From: Tenacibaculum skagerrakense
GTDB taxonomy: Bacteria; Bacteroidota; Bacteroidia; Flavobacteriales; Flavobacteriaceae
Assembly (NCBI RefSeq): GCF_004345825.1
Contig: NZ_SLXM01000007.1
Location: 1 to 64,000, forward strand
Direction of reading: 5' to 3'
DNA length: 64,000 nt
A program made the translations under genes and the position numbers. The notes under the pieces were generated by a model, which worked only from the letters and a program-made list of their open reading frames with translations, was not told the origin of the DNA and did no database searches. Positions 52,975 through 62,113 of the stretch are shown here, piece after piece (positions within the stretch are counted from its first letter, which is position 1; each line of letters opens with the position of its first letter).

Positions 52975-53814
52975 ATGGAAAAAATCAAGAATATTATTAT
53001 CGAAGGTAAACATGGTAAACCAATTGTTTTAGATGCTTTTTTTAGTAGGAATGAGCAGCCAAAACCAACCCTAATCTTCTGTCATGGCTACAAAGGGTTT
53101 AAAGATTGGGGTGCTTGGAATTTAATGGCAGAAGCGTTAGCGGAAGATGCTTTTTTTATCAAGTTTAATTTTTCACACAATGGAGGAACTGTTGAGCAAC
53201 CTATTGATTTTCCAGATTTAGAGGCTTTTGGGAATAACAACTACACAAAAGAGTTAGACGATTTAAAAACTGTTATTGATTGGTGCTGTTCAAATAATCA
53301 ATTTAAAAATGAAATAAACTCAGACTCTATTTCGTTAATCGGACATAGTAGAGGAGGCGGAATTGTATGTATAAAAGCAGCGGAAGATGCGAGAATAAAA
53401 CAAGTTATTACGTTGGGCGGTGTTTCAAATTTTGGAAAAAGGTCTTCAACAATTGGAGATTTAGAACAATGGAGAAGAGATGGTGTGAAATATGTTTTAA
53501 ATGGAAGAACGAAACAACAAATGCCACATTATTATCAGTTTTATCAAGATTTTAAAGCAAACGAAGAACGTTTTAGTATTGAACGCGCGGTAAAAAAGTT
53601 AGAAATACCATTTTGTATTATTCATGGAAATGCAGATACTTCAATTCTGATTAACGAAGCTGAAAACTTACATTCTTGGGGTTTACATAGTGAGCTTCAT
53701 GTTATTGATGAAGCAGATCATGTTTTTGGAGCAAAACATCCATGGGATAAAGACGAATTACCTTCGCATTTAGAGGATGTAGTTTCAATTTGTAAATCAT
53801 TTTTAGGTAACTAA
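52975..53814 (+). CDS. Alpha/beta hydrolase (esterase/dienelactone-hydrolase-like)
   Basis: The 279-residue protein has the alpha/beta-hydrolase fold. An oxyanion-type FCHGYKGFKDWG segment is at about 33-44, the nucleophile elbow GHSRGG is at about 123-128 (catalytic Ser), an acid lies in IHGNADTSI (about 225-233), and the His in DEADHVFG (about 249-256). The substrate is unknown. I use the ATG at 52975; an in-frame ATG upstream lies inside the gdhA terminator stem and is not credible. No signal peptide is present. Confidence 0.87.
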   Translation: MEKIKNIIIEGKHGKPIVLDAFFSRNEQPKPTLIFCHGYKGFKDWGAWNLMAEALAEDAFFIKFNFSHNGGTVEQPIDFPDLEAFGNNNYTKELDDLKTVIDWCCSNNQFKNEINSDSISLIGHSRGGGIVCIKAAEDARIKQVITLGGVSNFGKRSSTIGDLEQWRRDGVKYVLNGRTKQQMPHYYQFYQDFKANEERFSIERAVKKLEIPFCIIHGNADTSILINEAENLHSWGLHSELHVIDEADHVFGAKHPWDKDELPSHLEDVVSICKSFLGN

Positions 53815-53892
53815 GCATTTCAGTGAGTAAAGGGGTTTTTACATTCCATAGGAATGAGTATATTTACGAATTGATAGAAAAGAAAATGCTTT
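53813..53892 (+). terminator. Possible long-stem terminator after the hydrolase gene
   Basis: AAGCATTT (53813-53820) can pair with AAATGCTT (53884-53891), followed by a run of eight T. The 63-nt interior contains another small hairpin (ATTCC/GGAAT at about 53841-53853). It may be a branched terminator or a structured 3' end; the call is weak. Confidence 0.35.
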
Positions 53893-53985
53893 TTTTTATC
53901 TAATTATAAATCAAACAATTACAATTAGCGTCTTGATGCTGAAACACAATCAGATTTAAGAAGTTATTAAAACAATATATAAATT

Positions 53986-55383
53986 ATGGGTTGTAGCAGT
54001 TGCTCAACTAACAAAAGCGGCGTTCCTAATGGATGTAAGAGCAATGGAAATTGTGGAACGGGTTCATGTGGAAGTGGAAATAAATTAGCTGTTTTTGATT
54101 GGTTATCGAATATGACTTTACCTACCGGTGAAGCTCCGTTTAATATATATGAAGTTCGTTTTAAAAACGGAAGAAAACATTTTTTCAAAAGCACGGATAA
54201 AACACACACTATAGTAATGGGTGATGTTGTTGCTGTTGAAGGAAATCCAGGACATGATATTGGTGTGGTTTCTCTAGCTGGAGAACTTGTTAAAGTGCAA
54301 ATGAAAAAAAGAAAAGTTGCACTTGATAGCCCTGATGTAAAAAAAATCTATCGAAAAGCAACGCAAAAAGACATTGATGTCTGGAACGAAGCAAGAGATA
54401 GAGAACTCGAAACACAAAGAAAAGGACGAGAAATTATTAGCCGCCTTGGTTTAAAAATGAAACTTTCTGATGTAGAGTTTCAAGGTGATGGAAATAAAGC
54501 TACGTTCTATTATACAGCAGATGATCGCGTTGATTTTAGACAATTAATTAGAGATTTAGCAAGTGCTTTTTCTATTCGTGTTGAAATGAAACAAGTAGGA
54601 ATGCGACAAGAAGCTGCACGTTTAGGAGGAATAGGTTCTTGTGGTAGAGAGTTGTGTTGTTCAACTTGGTTGACCGATTTTAGAAAAGTAAACACAGCTG
54701 CGGCTCGTTATCAGCAGTTATCTTTAAATCCATTAAAACTTGCGGGTCAGTGTGGTAAATTAAAATGTTGTTTAAATTTCGAGTTAGATTCTTACCTAGA
54801 TGCTTTAAGTGCATTTCCTAAGCAAGATGTTGTGCTAAAAACAGAAAAAGGAGAGGCGATTTTTGTAAAAATGGATATTTTCAAAAAGCTAATCTGGTAT
54901 ACCTATAAAGAAGAAAAGTTCAAATGGTATAAGTTATCATTGGATCAGGTACAAGAAATTATAGAGTTAAATGAAAGCGATGAGCTAGGTTCTCCCCTAG
55001 AGGATTACGAAGCTGAAATTACAGAAGAAACTAAAATTGATTTTGAGAACGTTGTCGGTCAAGATAGTTTAACTCGTTTTGATACTCCTAAAAAGCCAAA
55101 GAGAAATAGAAATAAAAACCGCAACAAAAGTTCTAACCAAAAAAGAACAGATACACCACCTTCTAATAAATCAAAAAAAGGAGAACAAAAAAGTACACCA
55201 AAGAATAGTACAGTAAAGAAGGTGAATAAACAATCAGGTCAAAACCAAAATCAAGACAAGAAAAATAATAACCGACAAAACCAAAATAATTCTCCTTCAA
55301 ACAAAAAAACAAATAACAATCAGAGAAGAAATAAACGTCGAAATTCTGGAAACAATAATAATGCTAAAAAAAATCAGCAATAA
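53986..55383 (+). CDS. ricT: RicT/PSP1-domain protein
   Basis: The 465-residue protein has the PSP1/RicT core (about 60-285) with the conserved cysteines in GSCGRELCCSTW (about 209-220) and QCGKLKCCLNFE (about 251-262). In Bacillus these hold Fe-S clusters within the RicA-RicF-RicT complex that aids RNA processing. In front is a Cys/Gly-rich segment with seven cysteines in the first 30 residues. Behind is a long low-complexity tail from about residue 365, rich in Asn, Lys, Gln and Ser. The last 23 nt overlap gldH. Function in flavobacteria is not established. Confidence 0.88.
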   Translation: MGCSSCSTNKSGVPNGCKSNGNCGTGSCGSGNKLAVFDWLSNMTLPTGEAPFNIYEVRFKNGRKHFFKSTDKTHTIVMGDVVAVEGNPGHDIGVVSLAGELVKVQMKKRKVALDSPDVKKIYRKATQKDIDVWNEARDRELETQRKGREIISRLGLKMKLSDVEFQGDGNKATFYYTADDRVDFRQLIRDLASAFSIRVEMKQVGMRQEAARLGGIGSCGRELCCSTWLTDFRKVNTAAARYQQLSLNPLKLAGQCGKLKCCLNFELDSYLDALSAFPKQDVVLKTEKGEAIFVKMDIFKKLIWYTYKEEKFKWYKLSLDQVQEIIELNESDELGSPLEDYEAEITEETKIDFENVVGQDSLTRFDTPKKPKRNRNKNRNKSSNQKRTDTPPSNKSKKGEQKSTPKNSTVKKVNKQSGQNQNQDKKNNNRQNQNNSPSNKKTNNNQRRNKRRNSGNNNNAKKNQQ

Positions 55384-55861
55384 CATAGTTTTAAGGCTTA
55401 CAGCACTTTTATTAATTCTGGTTTCTTGTGATTCCAAAAGAGTTTATGATGAGTACACTTCAATAAATGATGGGAGATGGGAAATAAACACACCTATATC
55501 CTACAAATTTGAAGTAACAGATACTTTAGCAAAAAGAAATCTGTTTATTAGTATTAGAAATAATAATGATTACCAATACAGCAACTTATTTTTAATAACA
55601 AAAATGAGTTTTCCTGATGGGTATCAGATTATAGACACCTTAGAATATGATATGGCTGACAAGAACGGTCAGTTTTTAGGAAAAGGCTTTTCAGAATTAA
55701 AAGAGAATAAATTATTTTACAAAGAACAAATTCTATTTCCGATTCAAGGAACCTACACTTTAGACATCTTTCAAGCTATGAGAAAAGGTGGAGAAGTTGA
55801 AGGAATCAATGAATTAGAAGGCATCGTAAATGTTGGATTTAGAATTGAGAAAATACATTAA
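55361..55861 (+). CDS. gldH: Gliding motility lipoprotein GldH
   Basis: The 166-residue protein has a lipoprotein signal (LILVSC, Cys at about 23) and matches GldH along its length, including VYDEYTSINDGRWEI near the start of the mature protein (about 28-42) and YDMADKNGQFLGKGF (about 106-120). GldH is one of the lipoproteins needed for flavobacterial gliding, and it works with the Gld/type IX secretion machinery. The gene overlaps ricT by 23 nt and is followed by the PBP1A gene after 3 nt. This order is common in flavobacteria as far as I recall. The rest of the gld genes lie outside the window. Confidence 0.92.
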   Translation: MLKKISNNIVLRLTALLLILVSCDSKRVYDEYTSINDGRWEINTPISYKFEVTDTLAKRNLFISIRNNNDYQYSNLFLITKMSFPDGYQIIDTLEYDMADKNGQFLGKGFSELKENKLFYKEQILFPIQGTYTLDIFQAMRKGGEVEGINELEGIVNVGFRIEKIH

Positions 55862-55864
55862 AAA

Positions 55865-58165
55865 ATGACAAAAAAGGAAACTATGAACTTTACAAAATAT
55901 ATAAAATGGTTTTGGGGAATCGTTTTAGGAGGTTTGTTTGCATTATGCTTTGTTTTTCTTCTAGCTTCATGGGGAGCATTTGGAAAGCTTCCTACGTTTG
56001 AAGAGCTAGAAAACCCTAAAAATGATTTAGCAACTGAAATCATTTCTTCTGATGGAAAAACTTTAGGGAAATATTATTTAAAAGCTAATAGAACCCCTAT
56101 TCAATTCAAAGATTTGCCAGACAATTTGGTTAAAGCTTTAGTAGCAACGGAAGATGAACGTTTTTATAGTCATTCAGGTATAGATTTTAGAGGTTTAGCT
56201 AGAGCTATTGCTAAACTTGGTAGAAATGGAGGAGCAAGTACTATTACGCAACAGTTAGCAAAAAATCTATTTCATAAAAGAGAAAATGCATCACTGGTAA
56301 CAAAACTTACTCAAAAAATTAAAGAGTGGGTAATAGCTGTTAGACTAGAACGCCAATATACTAAACAAGAAATCATTACAATGTATTTAAATACACAAGG
56401 CTTCTTGTTTAATGCAACAGGTATTCGTTCTGCTGCGAGAATTTACTTTGGTAAAGAACCTAAAGATTTAGATATACAAGAGTCTGCAATTATTGTTGCA
56501 ATGCTTAAAAATCCGCGTCAGTTTAATCCGCATAGAGAAGTATCTAAAAACAAGTCATTAGAAAGAAGAAATGTAGTTTTTTCTCAAATGGAAAAGAATA
56601 GCTTCATTTCAGAAAAACAAAGAGACTCATTACAAAAGCTACCATTAAAAATTAATTTTACACCGGAAAGTCATAGTGATGGATTAGCAACTTACTTTAG
56701 AGAATATCTAAAGCAGTTTATGAAAGATTGGGCGAAAAAGAACCCAAAAGCAGATGGTGAGTTTTATGATATTTATAAAGATGGTCTTAAAATTTATGTT
56801 ACTATAGATTCTAGAATGCAGCAATATGCAGAAGAAGCAGTAACCGAGCACATGTCTAACCTTCAGAAATACTTTTTTGAAGAACAAAAAAGAAATAAAA
56901 CAGCTCCTTTTTACGACATTGATAAAAGTGAGATCCGTAAAATATTAGACCGAGCTAAAAAAAATTCAGATCGTTATAAACGAATGAAAGCGGATGGTAA
57001 ATCTGATAAGGAAATAGAAAAAGCATTTCAAACTAAAACCGATATGCGAGTTTTTACTTGGAAAGGAGATAGGGATACCGTAATGAGTCCTTATGATTCT
57101 ATTCGCTATTATAAGTATTTCTTGCGCTCAGGTTTAGTATCAATTGAACCACAAACAGGTCATATCAAAGCTTGGGTTGGAGGTATTAATAACAAGCATT
57201 TTAAATACGATGCAGTTGAACAACAAAAACGTCAAGTAGGTTCTACTTTTAAACCGTTTGTATACGCAACCGCAATTAATCAATTAAAAAGATCTCCTTG
57301 TGATAAGTTACCAAATACACCATATACTATTCCAAAAGAAAAATATGGAATGCAAGATGATTGGACACCTAAAAATGCAGGAGAAAAGTATGGAGGAGAA
57401 TTAACGTTGAAAGAAGCGTTGGCAAACTCTATAAATGTTATTACAGCTCGATTAATCGACGAGGTTTCACCAGTTAATGTAGCCAGATTGGCAAAATCTG
57501 CTGGAATAGATACTGAGTTCCAAGCCAATCCGTCAATCGCATTAGGTGCAATCGATTTAACGCTACTAGAGATGGCTAGTGCCTATTCAACATTTGCAAA
57601 CAAAGGAATGCGAGTTTCTCCGATGTTTATTACACAAATTGAAGATAAAAACGGAACGGTTTTAGACACATTTGTTCCAGAAACTAAAGAGGTACTTAGT
57701 GAAGAATCGGCTTATGTAATCTTAAATTTAATGGAAGGTGTTACGCAAGCTGGATCTGGTGTACGTTTAAGAACTACCTATAATCGACCTAAGTATATCA
57801 CGGGCTATCCTTATGGATTTAGCAATCCAATAGCAGGAAAAACAGGAACTACACAAAATCATACAGATGGTTGGTTTATGGGGATGGTACCAAATTTAAT
57901 GACAGGAGTATGGACTGGTGGTGAAGATCGTTCTATTCACTTTGCAGGAATAGATAAAGGTCAGGGTGCAGCGATGTCTTTACCAACTTGGGCAATTTAT
58001 ATGAGAAAGTGTTATGAAGATAAAACATTAGATATTAGTAAAGAGGCTTTTGATAAACCTTCTGATTTATCAATTAATACCGATTGCGATAAGTATGAAG
58101 ATGATAAAAAACAAGTTAAAGAAGGAGAGCAGAAAGAAGAGCAAAAAAAAGAAGATGATTTTTAA
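55865..58165 (+). CDS. Bifunctional penicillin-binding protein 1A
   Basis: The 766-residue protein has a membrane segment near residues 18-40, a GT51 glycosyltransferase domain (catalytic EDERFYSHSG at about 97-106; GASTITQQLAKNLF at about 119-132) and a transpeptidase domain. The latter shows STFK (about 460, Ser nucleophile), SIN (about 522) and KTGTT (about 659). The C-terminal tail is Lys/Glu-rich. It polymerises and cross-links peptidoglycan on the outer face of the inner membrane. It is translationally close to gldH and lies in the same operon. Confidence 0.94.
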   Translation: MTKKETMNFTKYIKWFWGIVLGGLFALCFVFLLASWGAFGKLPTFEELENPKNDLATEIISSDGKTLGKYYLKANRTPIQFKDLPDNLVKALVATEDERFYSHSGIDFRGLARAIAKLGRNGGASTITQQLAKNLFHKRENASLVTKLTQKIKEWVIAVRLERQYTKQEIITMYLNTQGFLFNATGIRSAARIYFGKEPKDLDIQESAIIVAMLKNPRQFNPHREVSKNKSLERRNVVFSQMEKNSFISEKQRDSLQKLPLKINFTPESHSDGLATYFREYLKQFMKDWAKKNPKADGEFYDIYKDGLKIYVTIDSRMQQYAEEAVTEHMSNLQKYFFEEQKRNKTAPFYDIDKSEIRKILDRAKKNSDRYKRMKADGKSDKEIEKAFQTKTDMRVFTWKGDRDTVMSPYDSIRYYKYFLRSGLVSIEPQTGHIKAWVGGINNKHFKYDAVEQQKRQVGSTFKPFVYATAINQLKRSPCDKLPNTPYTIPKEKYGMQDDWTPKNAGEKYGGELTLKEALANSINVITARLIDEVSPVNVARLAKSAGIDTEFQANPSIALGAIDLTLLEMASAYSTFANKGMRVSPMFITQIEDKNGTVLDTFVPETKEVLSEESAYVILNLMEGVTQAGSGVRLRTTYNRPKYITGYPYGFSNPIAGKTGTTQNHTDGWFMGMVPNLMTGVWTGGEDRSIHFAGIDKGQGAAMSLPTWAIYMRKCYEDKTLDISKEAFDKPSDLSINTDCDKYEDDKKQVKEGEQKEEQKKEDDF

Positions 58166-58203
58166 TTAAACCTTTGGAATAAAACTTAGCAAACAACTAA
58201 ATA

Positions 58204-58908
58204 ATGATTAATAAAAAAGTAAATAATGTACAAGAAGCATTAGAAGGTGTTTCGAGTGGAATGACCTTAATGCTTGGAGGTTTCGGATTGTGCGGTATTC
58301 CTGAGAATGCTATTGCCGAACTTGTAAAATTAGGAGTTAATAACCTTACATGTATTTCAAACAATGCGGGTGTTGATGATTTTGGGTTAGGTTTATTATT
58401 ACAAAATCGTCAAATTAAAAAAATGATTTCTTCTTATGTTGGAGAAAATGATGAGTTCGAACGCCAAATGTTATCGGGTGAATTAGAAGTTGAATTAACT
58501 CCTCAAGGTACTTTAGCAGAAAAATGTAGAGCTGCTCAAGCTGGTTTTCCTGCATTTTATACTCCAGCAGGATACGGTACAGAAGTAGCAGAAGGTAAAG
58601 AAACAAGAGAGTTTGACGGAAAAATGTATGTGTTAGAGCCAGCCTTTAAAGCAGATTTTGGGTTTGTTAAAGCTTGGAAAGGAGATGCTGCAGGAAATTT
58701 AATTTTTAAAGGAACGTCTAGAAACTTCAACCCAAATATGTGTGGTGCAGCTAAAATTACCGTTGCAGAAGTTGAAGAATTAGTGCCAGTTGGTGAATTA
58801 GATCCAAATCAAATTCACATCCCTGGGATTTTTGTACAACGTATTTTTCAAGGTGAAAAATATGAGAAAAGAATTGAGCAACGTACAGTTCGTTCAAAAA
58901 TTAACTAA
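58204..58908 (+). CDS. scoA: 3-oxoacid CoA-transferase subunit A
   Basis: The 234-residue protein matches CoA-transferase alpha subunits, with the conserved [19 protein letters not shown] (about 19-37) and [14 protein letters not shown] (about 52-65) segments and full length. With subunit B it transfers CoA from succinyl-CoA to acetoacetate. The subunit B gene lies at 59320, separated by an unrelated small gene, which is unusual. Confidence 0.9.
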   Translation: MINKKVNNVQEALEGVSSGMTLMLGGFGLCGIPENAIAELVKLGVNNLTCISNNAGVDDFGLGLLLQNRQIKKMISSYVGENDEFERQMLSGELEVELTPQGTLAEKCRAAQAGFPAFYTPAGYGTEVAEGKETREFDGKMYVLEPAFKADFGFVKAWKGDAAGNLIFKGTSRNFNPNMCGAAKITVAEVEELVPVGELDPNQIHIPGIFVQRIFQGEKYEKRIEQRTVRSKIN

Positions 58909-58931
58909 TTTGTAGATTTGATAATGCTTCA

Positions 58932-59285
58932 ATGAGAAATGATAAAGAAAACATAATTTTGAAATTAACTTTAGAGTTTTCTTTAAAGATTATTAAATTC
59001 TCAGAGGAAATTAGAAGTTTAAATAGATTTGAAATGGCTTCACAAATTTTCAGAAGCGGAACATCTATTGGAGCAAATATCCGTGAAGCACAAAATGCTG
59101 AAAGTAAAGCAGATTTTATACATAAATTCAAGATTTCAGCAAAAGAAGCAGATGAATTGTCATACTGGTTAGAATTGTGTGACAGGTCTGAAGTTTATCC
59201 TAAACCAAATATAGAACTTAAAGAAGATTTGAATTCAATAATGAAGATTATTAATAAAATAATAGCTACATCTAAACGAAAGTAA
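58932..59285 (+). CDS. Four-helix-bundle protein (23S rRNA intervening-sequence family)
   Basis: The 117-residue protein is predicted all-helical and matches the IVS/four-helix-bundle family: IRSLNRFEMASQIFRSGTSI (about 29-48), GANIREAQNAESKADFIHKF (about 49-68) and the ADELSYWLELCDRS segment. The family was first seen as an ORF inside intervening sequences of 23S rRNA genes, but it is also scattered as single genes; its function is unknown. It is inserted between the two CoA-transferase subunit genes, with 23 nt before and 34 nt after. Confidence 0.88.
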   Translation: MRNDKENIILKLTLEFSLKIIKFSEEIRSLNRFEMASQIFRSGTSIGANIREAQNAESKADFIHKFKISAKEADELSYWLELCDRSEVYPKPNIELKEDLNSIMKIINKIIATSKRK

Positions 59286-59319
59286 TTTTCAAATTTTCAA
59301 ATTAACACATCAGAAAATT

Positions 59320-59973
59320 ATGCTGGATAAAAACGGAATCGCAAAACGTATTGCAAAAGAAGTAAAAGACGGATACTACGTAAACTTAGGAATTGGTATA
59401 CCAACATTGGTTGCTAACTTTGTAAGAGATGATATAGAAGTTGAATTTCAAAGTGAAAATGGCGTATTAGGAATGGGGCCTTTCCCTTTCGAAGGAGAAG
59501 AAGATGCAGATATTATTAATGCAGGAAAACAAACCATAACTACTTTACCAGGGGCTAGTTTTTTTGATTCTGCAACTAGTTTTTCTATGATTCGTGGAAA
59601 GCATGTTGATTTAACCATTTTAGGAGCTATGGAGGTTGCCGAGAACGGTGACATTGCGAATTGGAAAATCCCAGGAAAAATGGTTAAGGGAATGGGAGGA
59701 GCTATGGATTTAGTTGCTTCTGCTGAAAATATTATTGTAGCAATGATGCATACCAATAAAATTGGAGAATCTAAATTGTTACAACGATGTACTTTACCAC
59801 TAACTGGAGTTGGTTGTGTAACTAAAATAGTTACCAATCTTGCAGTATTAGAAATTAAAGACAATAAATTTCACTTATTAGAAAGAGCACCAGGAGTTTC
59901 TGTAGAAGAAATTAAAACGGCTACAGAAGGAACTTTAGTAATAAATGGTGAAATACCAGAAATGAGTTTATAA
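59320..59973 (+). CDS. scoB: 3-oxoacid CoA-transferase subunit B
   Basis: The 217-residue protein is a CoA-transferase beta subunit. The catalytic glutamate lies in the SENG motif (FQSENGVLGMGPFP, about residues 45-58), and the GGAMDLV segment (about 126-132) and normal length support the call. It partners with the protein encoded at 58204. Its stop codon overlaps the xth start codon by one base (TAATG), so the two are coupled. Confidence 0.9.
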   Translation: MLDKNGIAKRIAKEVKDGYYVNLGIGIPTLVANFVRDDIEVEFQSENGVLGMGPFPFEGEEDADIINAGKQTITTLPGASFFDSATSFSMIRGKHVDLTILGAMEVAENGDIANWKIPGKMVKGMGGAMDLVASAENIIVAMMHTNKIGESKLLQRCTLPLTGVGCVTKIVTNLAVLEIKDNKFHLLERAPGVSVEEIKTATEGTLVINGEIPEMSL

Positions 59974-60734
59974 TGAAAGTAATCTCATATAACGTAAACG
60001 GAATACGAGCTGCTTTAAAAAAAGGATTTCTTGAGTGGTTGCAAGCTGCTAGTCCAGATGTAATTTGTATTCAAGAAACCAAAGCGCAACAAGAACAGTT
60101 AAACGCAATGGATTTTGAATTAGCAGGATATCCTTATCAATATTGGTTTTCTGCTGAAAAAAAAGGATATTCTGGTGTTGCAGTATTCTGTAAAAAAGAA
60201 CCAAACCATGTTGAGTTCGGAACGGGTATTGAATCAATGGATAATGAAGGAAGAAATATTCGTGTAGATTATGATGATGTTTCTATTATGAGTATGTATT
60301 TGCCTTCAGGAACTAATGATGATCGACTAGGGTTTAAATTCAACTATATGGATGAAATCCTAGAGTACGCTAAAGAGTTACGAAAAACAATACCAAATCT
60401 TGTTATCTGTGGAGATTATAACATTTGTCATGAAGAAATAGATATTCACAATCCAAAAATGAAAGGTGTTTCAGGATTTCTTCCTGAAGAAAGAGAATGG
60501 TTAGGTAAGTTTATAGATAGTGGTTTTATAGATAGTTTTCGTTTTAAAAATCCGGATAGACAAGAGTATTCATGGTGGAGTTACCGAGCAAATGCTAGGG
60601 CAAACAATAAAGGTTGGCGTTTAGATTATTGTATGGTTACGGAGCCATTAAAAGATAATATTTCTAGAGCTTATATTCTACCTGAAGCGAAACATTCTGA
60701 TCATTGTCCTGTTGCAGTAGAATTTAGTTTTTAG
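59973..60734 (+). CDS. xth: Exodeoxyribonuclease III
   Basis: The 253-residue protein matches the Xth/AP-endonuclease family: NVNGIRAALKKG near the start, QETK (about 34-37) with the metal-binding Glu, GDYNICHEEIDIHNP (about 147-161), SWWSYRANARANNKGWRLDY (about 206-225) and HSDHCPV at the end. It removes abasic sites and 3'-blocked ends in base excision repair. It is coupled to the CoA-transferase gene by a TAATG overlap, with no functional reason apparent. Confidence 0.94.
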   Translation: MKVISYNVNGIRAALKKGFLEWLQAASPDVICIQETKAQQEQLNAMDFELAGYPYQYWFSAEKKGYSGVAVFCKKEPNHVEFGTGIESMDNEGRNIRVDYDDVSIMSMYLPSGTNDDRLGFKFNYMDEILEYAKELRKTIPNLVICGDYNICHEEIDIHNPKMKGVSGFLPEEREWLGKFIDSGFIDSFRFKNPDRQEYSWWSYRANARANNKGWRLDYCMVTEPLKDNISRAYILPEAKHSDHCPVAVEFSF

Positions 60735-60755
60735 AAATTGAAATTAGTTGAGTAT

Positions 60756-62066
60756 ATGCAGAAGGCTTTTTTATTTGTTGTGATTGTTTTTTTGAGTATA
60801 AATTCTTTGGCTCAAAAAGATATTATAGTAACTTTAGATTCAATACCTAAAATAGGAATCAATTCTGTTCCTGTAGCTGAACTAAAAACGGTTAAATATT
60901 CAGATGATGATTTAAAAAGAATAGACAGTTTACTAGTCGAAGCAAAATTTGATTCACCATTATTTGATAGCTTTGAATATGTATTGGATGATAAAGATAT
61001 CACTACAACAACCACACAGTTTGTTAGTCCAGAATTATTAAAGTCTAGATTAGCAGAAATTAACTCAACTACACCGTTTAACTTAGCTTTTAATCCTGCT
61101 TTAGAAAAAGTAATAAATAGTTATTTAAAACACAGAAAAAAATACTACCCAGCCTTAATGGCGCGTGCTAAGTATTACTTTCCTTTATTTGAGCAATATT
61201 TAGATCAATATGACATTCCTCTTGAAATGAAATACCTAGCTATAGTTGAATCTTCACTATATCCTAGAGCAAAATCAAGAGTGGGAGCAACTGGGTTATG
61301 GCAATTTATGTACGGAACAGGAAAGCAATATAAACTAGCTGTAAATTCTTATGTTGATGAAAGACAAGATCCGGTAAAATCAACGATAGCAGCGTGTAAA
61401 TATTTATCTTTTTTAAACAATCTTTTTAATGATTGGGATCTGGCGCTTGCTGCTTATAATTCGGGTCCTGGAAACGTATTAAAAGCAATCAAACGCTCAG
61501 GCGGCTATCGTAATTACTGGAATATTCGTCCGTTTTTACCTATGGAAACAGCGGGTTATGTTCCTGCATTTTATGCTACAATGTATATTTTTAAGTATAA
61601 TGATGAATTAGGAATTTATCCTGATACGCCAAGTATATATAACTTTCAAACAGATACTGTTCAGGTTAAAAGAACGATTACTTTCGATCAAATTACTGAG
61701 AAAATAGGAGTTGATGGAGAAACACTTTCATTCTTAAATCCGAAATATAAGATTGATGTAATTCCCTATGTAAAGAAGAAAAATTTTAGTGTTCGATTGC
61801 CAAAAAATAAAATCATTGATTTTCTAGATAAAGAGCGTGAAATCTATGAACTGGCTGCGGTAGAAGATTCTTTAAGAGAGAAACCATTACCAAAGTATTT
61901 TGAGATGGATAAAAGAATCCGTTACAAAGTAAAGTCTGGAGATTATTTAGGTAAAATTGCTAGAAAATTTGGAGTCAAAATTAAAGACATCAAACGCTGG
62001 AATAACATGCGTGGAACTAATCTAAAAATTGGACAAGGCTTATATATTTATCCTCGTAGAATGTAA
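60756..62066 (+). CDS. Membrane-bound lytic transglycosylase with LysM domain (MltD-like)
   Basis: The 436-residue protein has a signal peptide (about 1-20, ending SLAQ), an SLT domain with catalytic Glu in AIVESSLYPRAKSR (about 160-173) and the GATGLWQFM (about 176-184) and YNSGPGNV motifs, and a C-terminal LysM domain (YKVKSGDYLGKIARKFGVK, about 390-408). It cleaves peptidoglycan glycan chains and forms 1,6-anhydro ends. I use the ATG at 60756; a TTG six codons upstream is also open. The DUF4837 gene follows. Confidence 0.92.
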   Translation: MQKAFLFVVIVFLSINSLAQKDIIVTLDSIPKIGINSVPVAELKTVKYSDDDLKRIDSLLVEAKFDSPLFDSFEYVLDDKDITTTTTQFVSPELLKSRLAEINSTTPFNLAFNPALEKVINSYLKHRKKYYPALMARAKYYFPLFEQYLDQYDIPLEMKYLAIVESSLYPRAKSRVGATGLWQFMYGTGKQYKLAVNSYVDERQDPVKSTIAACKYLSFLNNLFNDWDLALAAYNSGPGNVLKAIKRSGGYRNYWNIRPFLPMETAGYVPAFYATMYIFKYNDELGIYPDTPSIYNFQTDTVQVKRTITFDQITEKIGVDGETLSFLNPKYKIDVIPYVKKKNFSVRLPKNKIIDFLDKEREIYELAAVEDSLREKPLPKYFEMDKRIRYKVKSGDYLGKIARKFGVKIKDIKRWNNMRGTNLKIGQGLYIYPRRM

Positions 62067-62113
62067 ATGGAATAATTTTTGCCACACTTAAAAAAATCAA
62101 ACAAAATACTACC

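Noticed and set aside
58932-59285. A 23S rRNA intervening sequence locus
   Set aside because: No rRNA sequence is present around the gene; only the protein family is shared.
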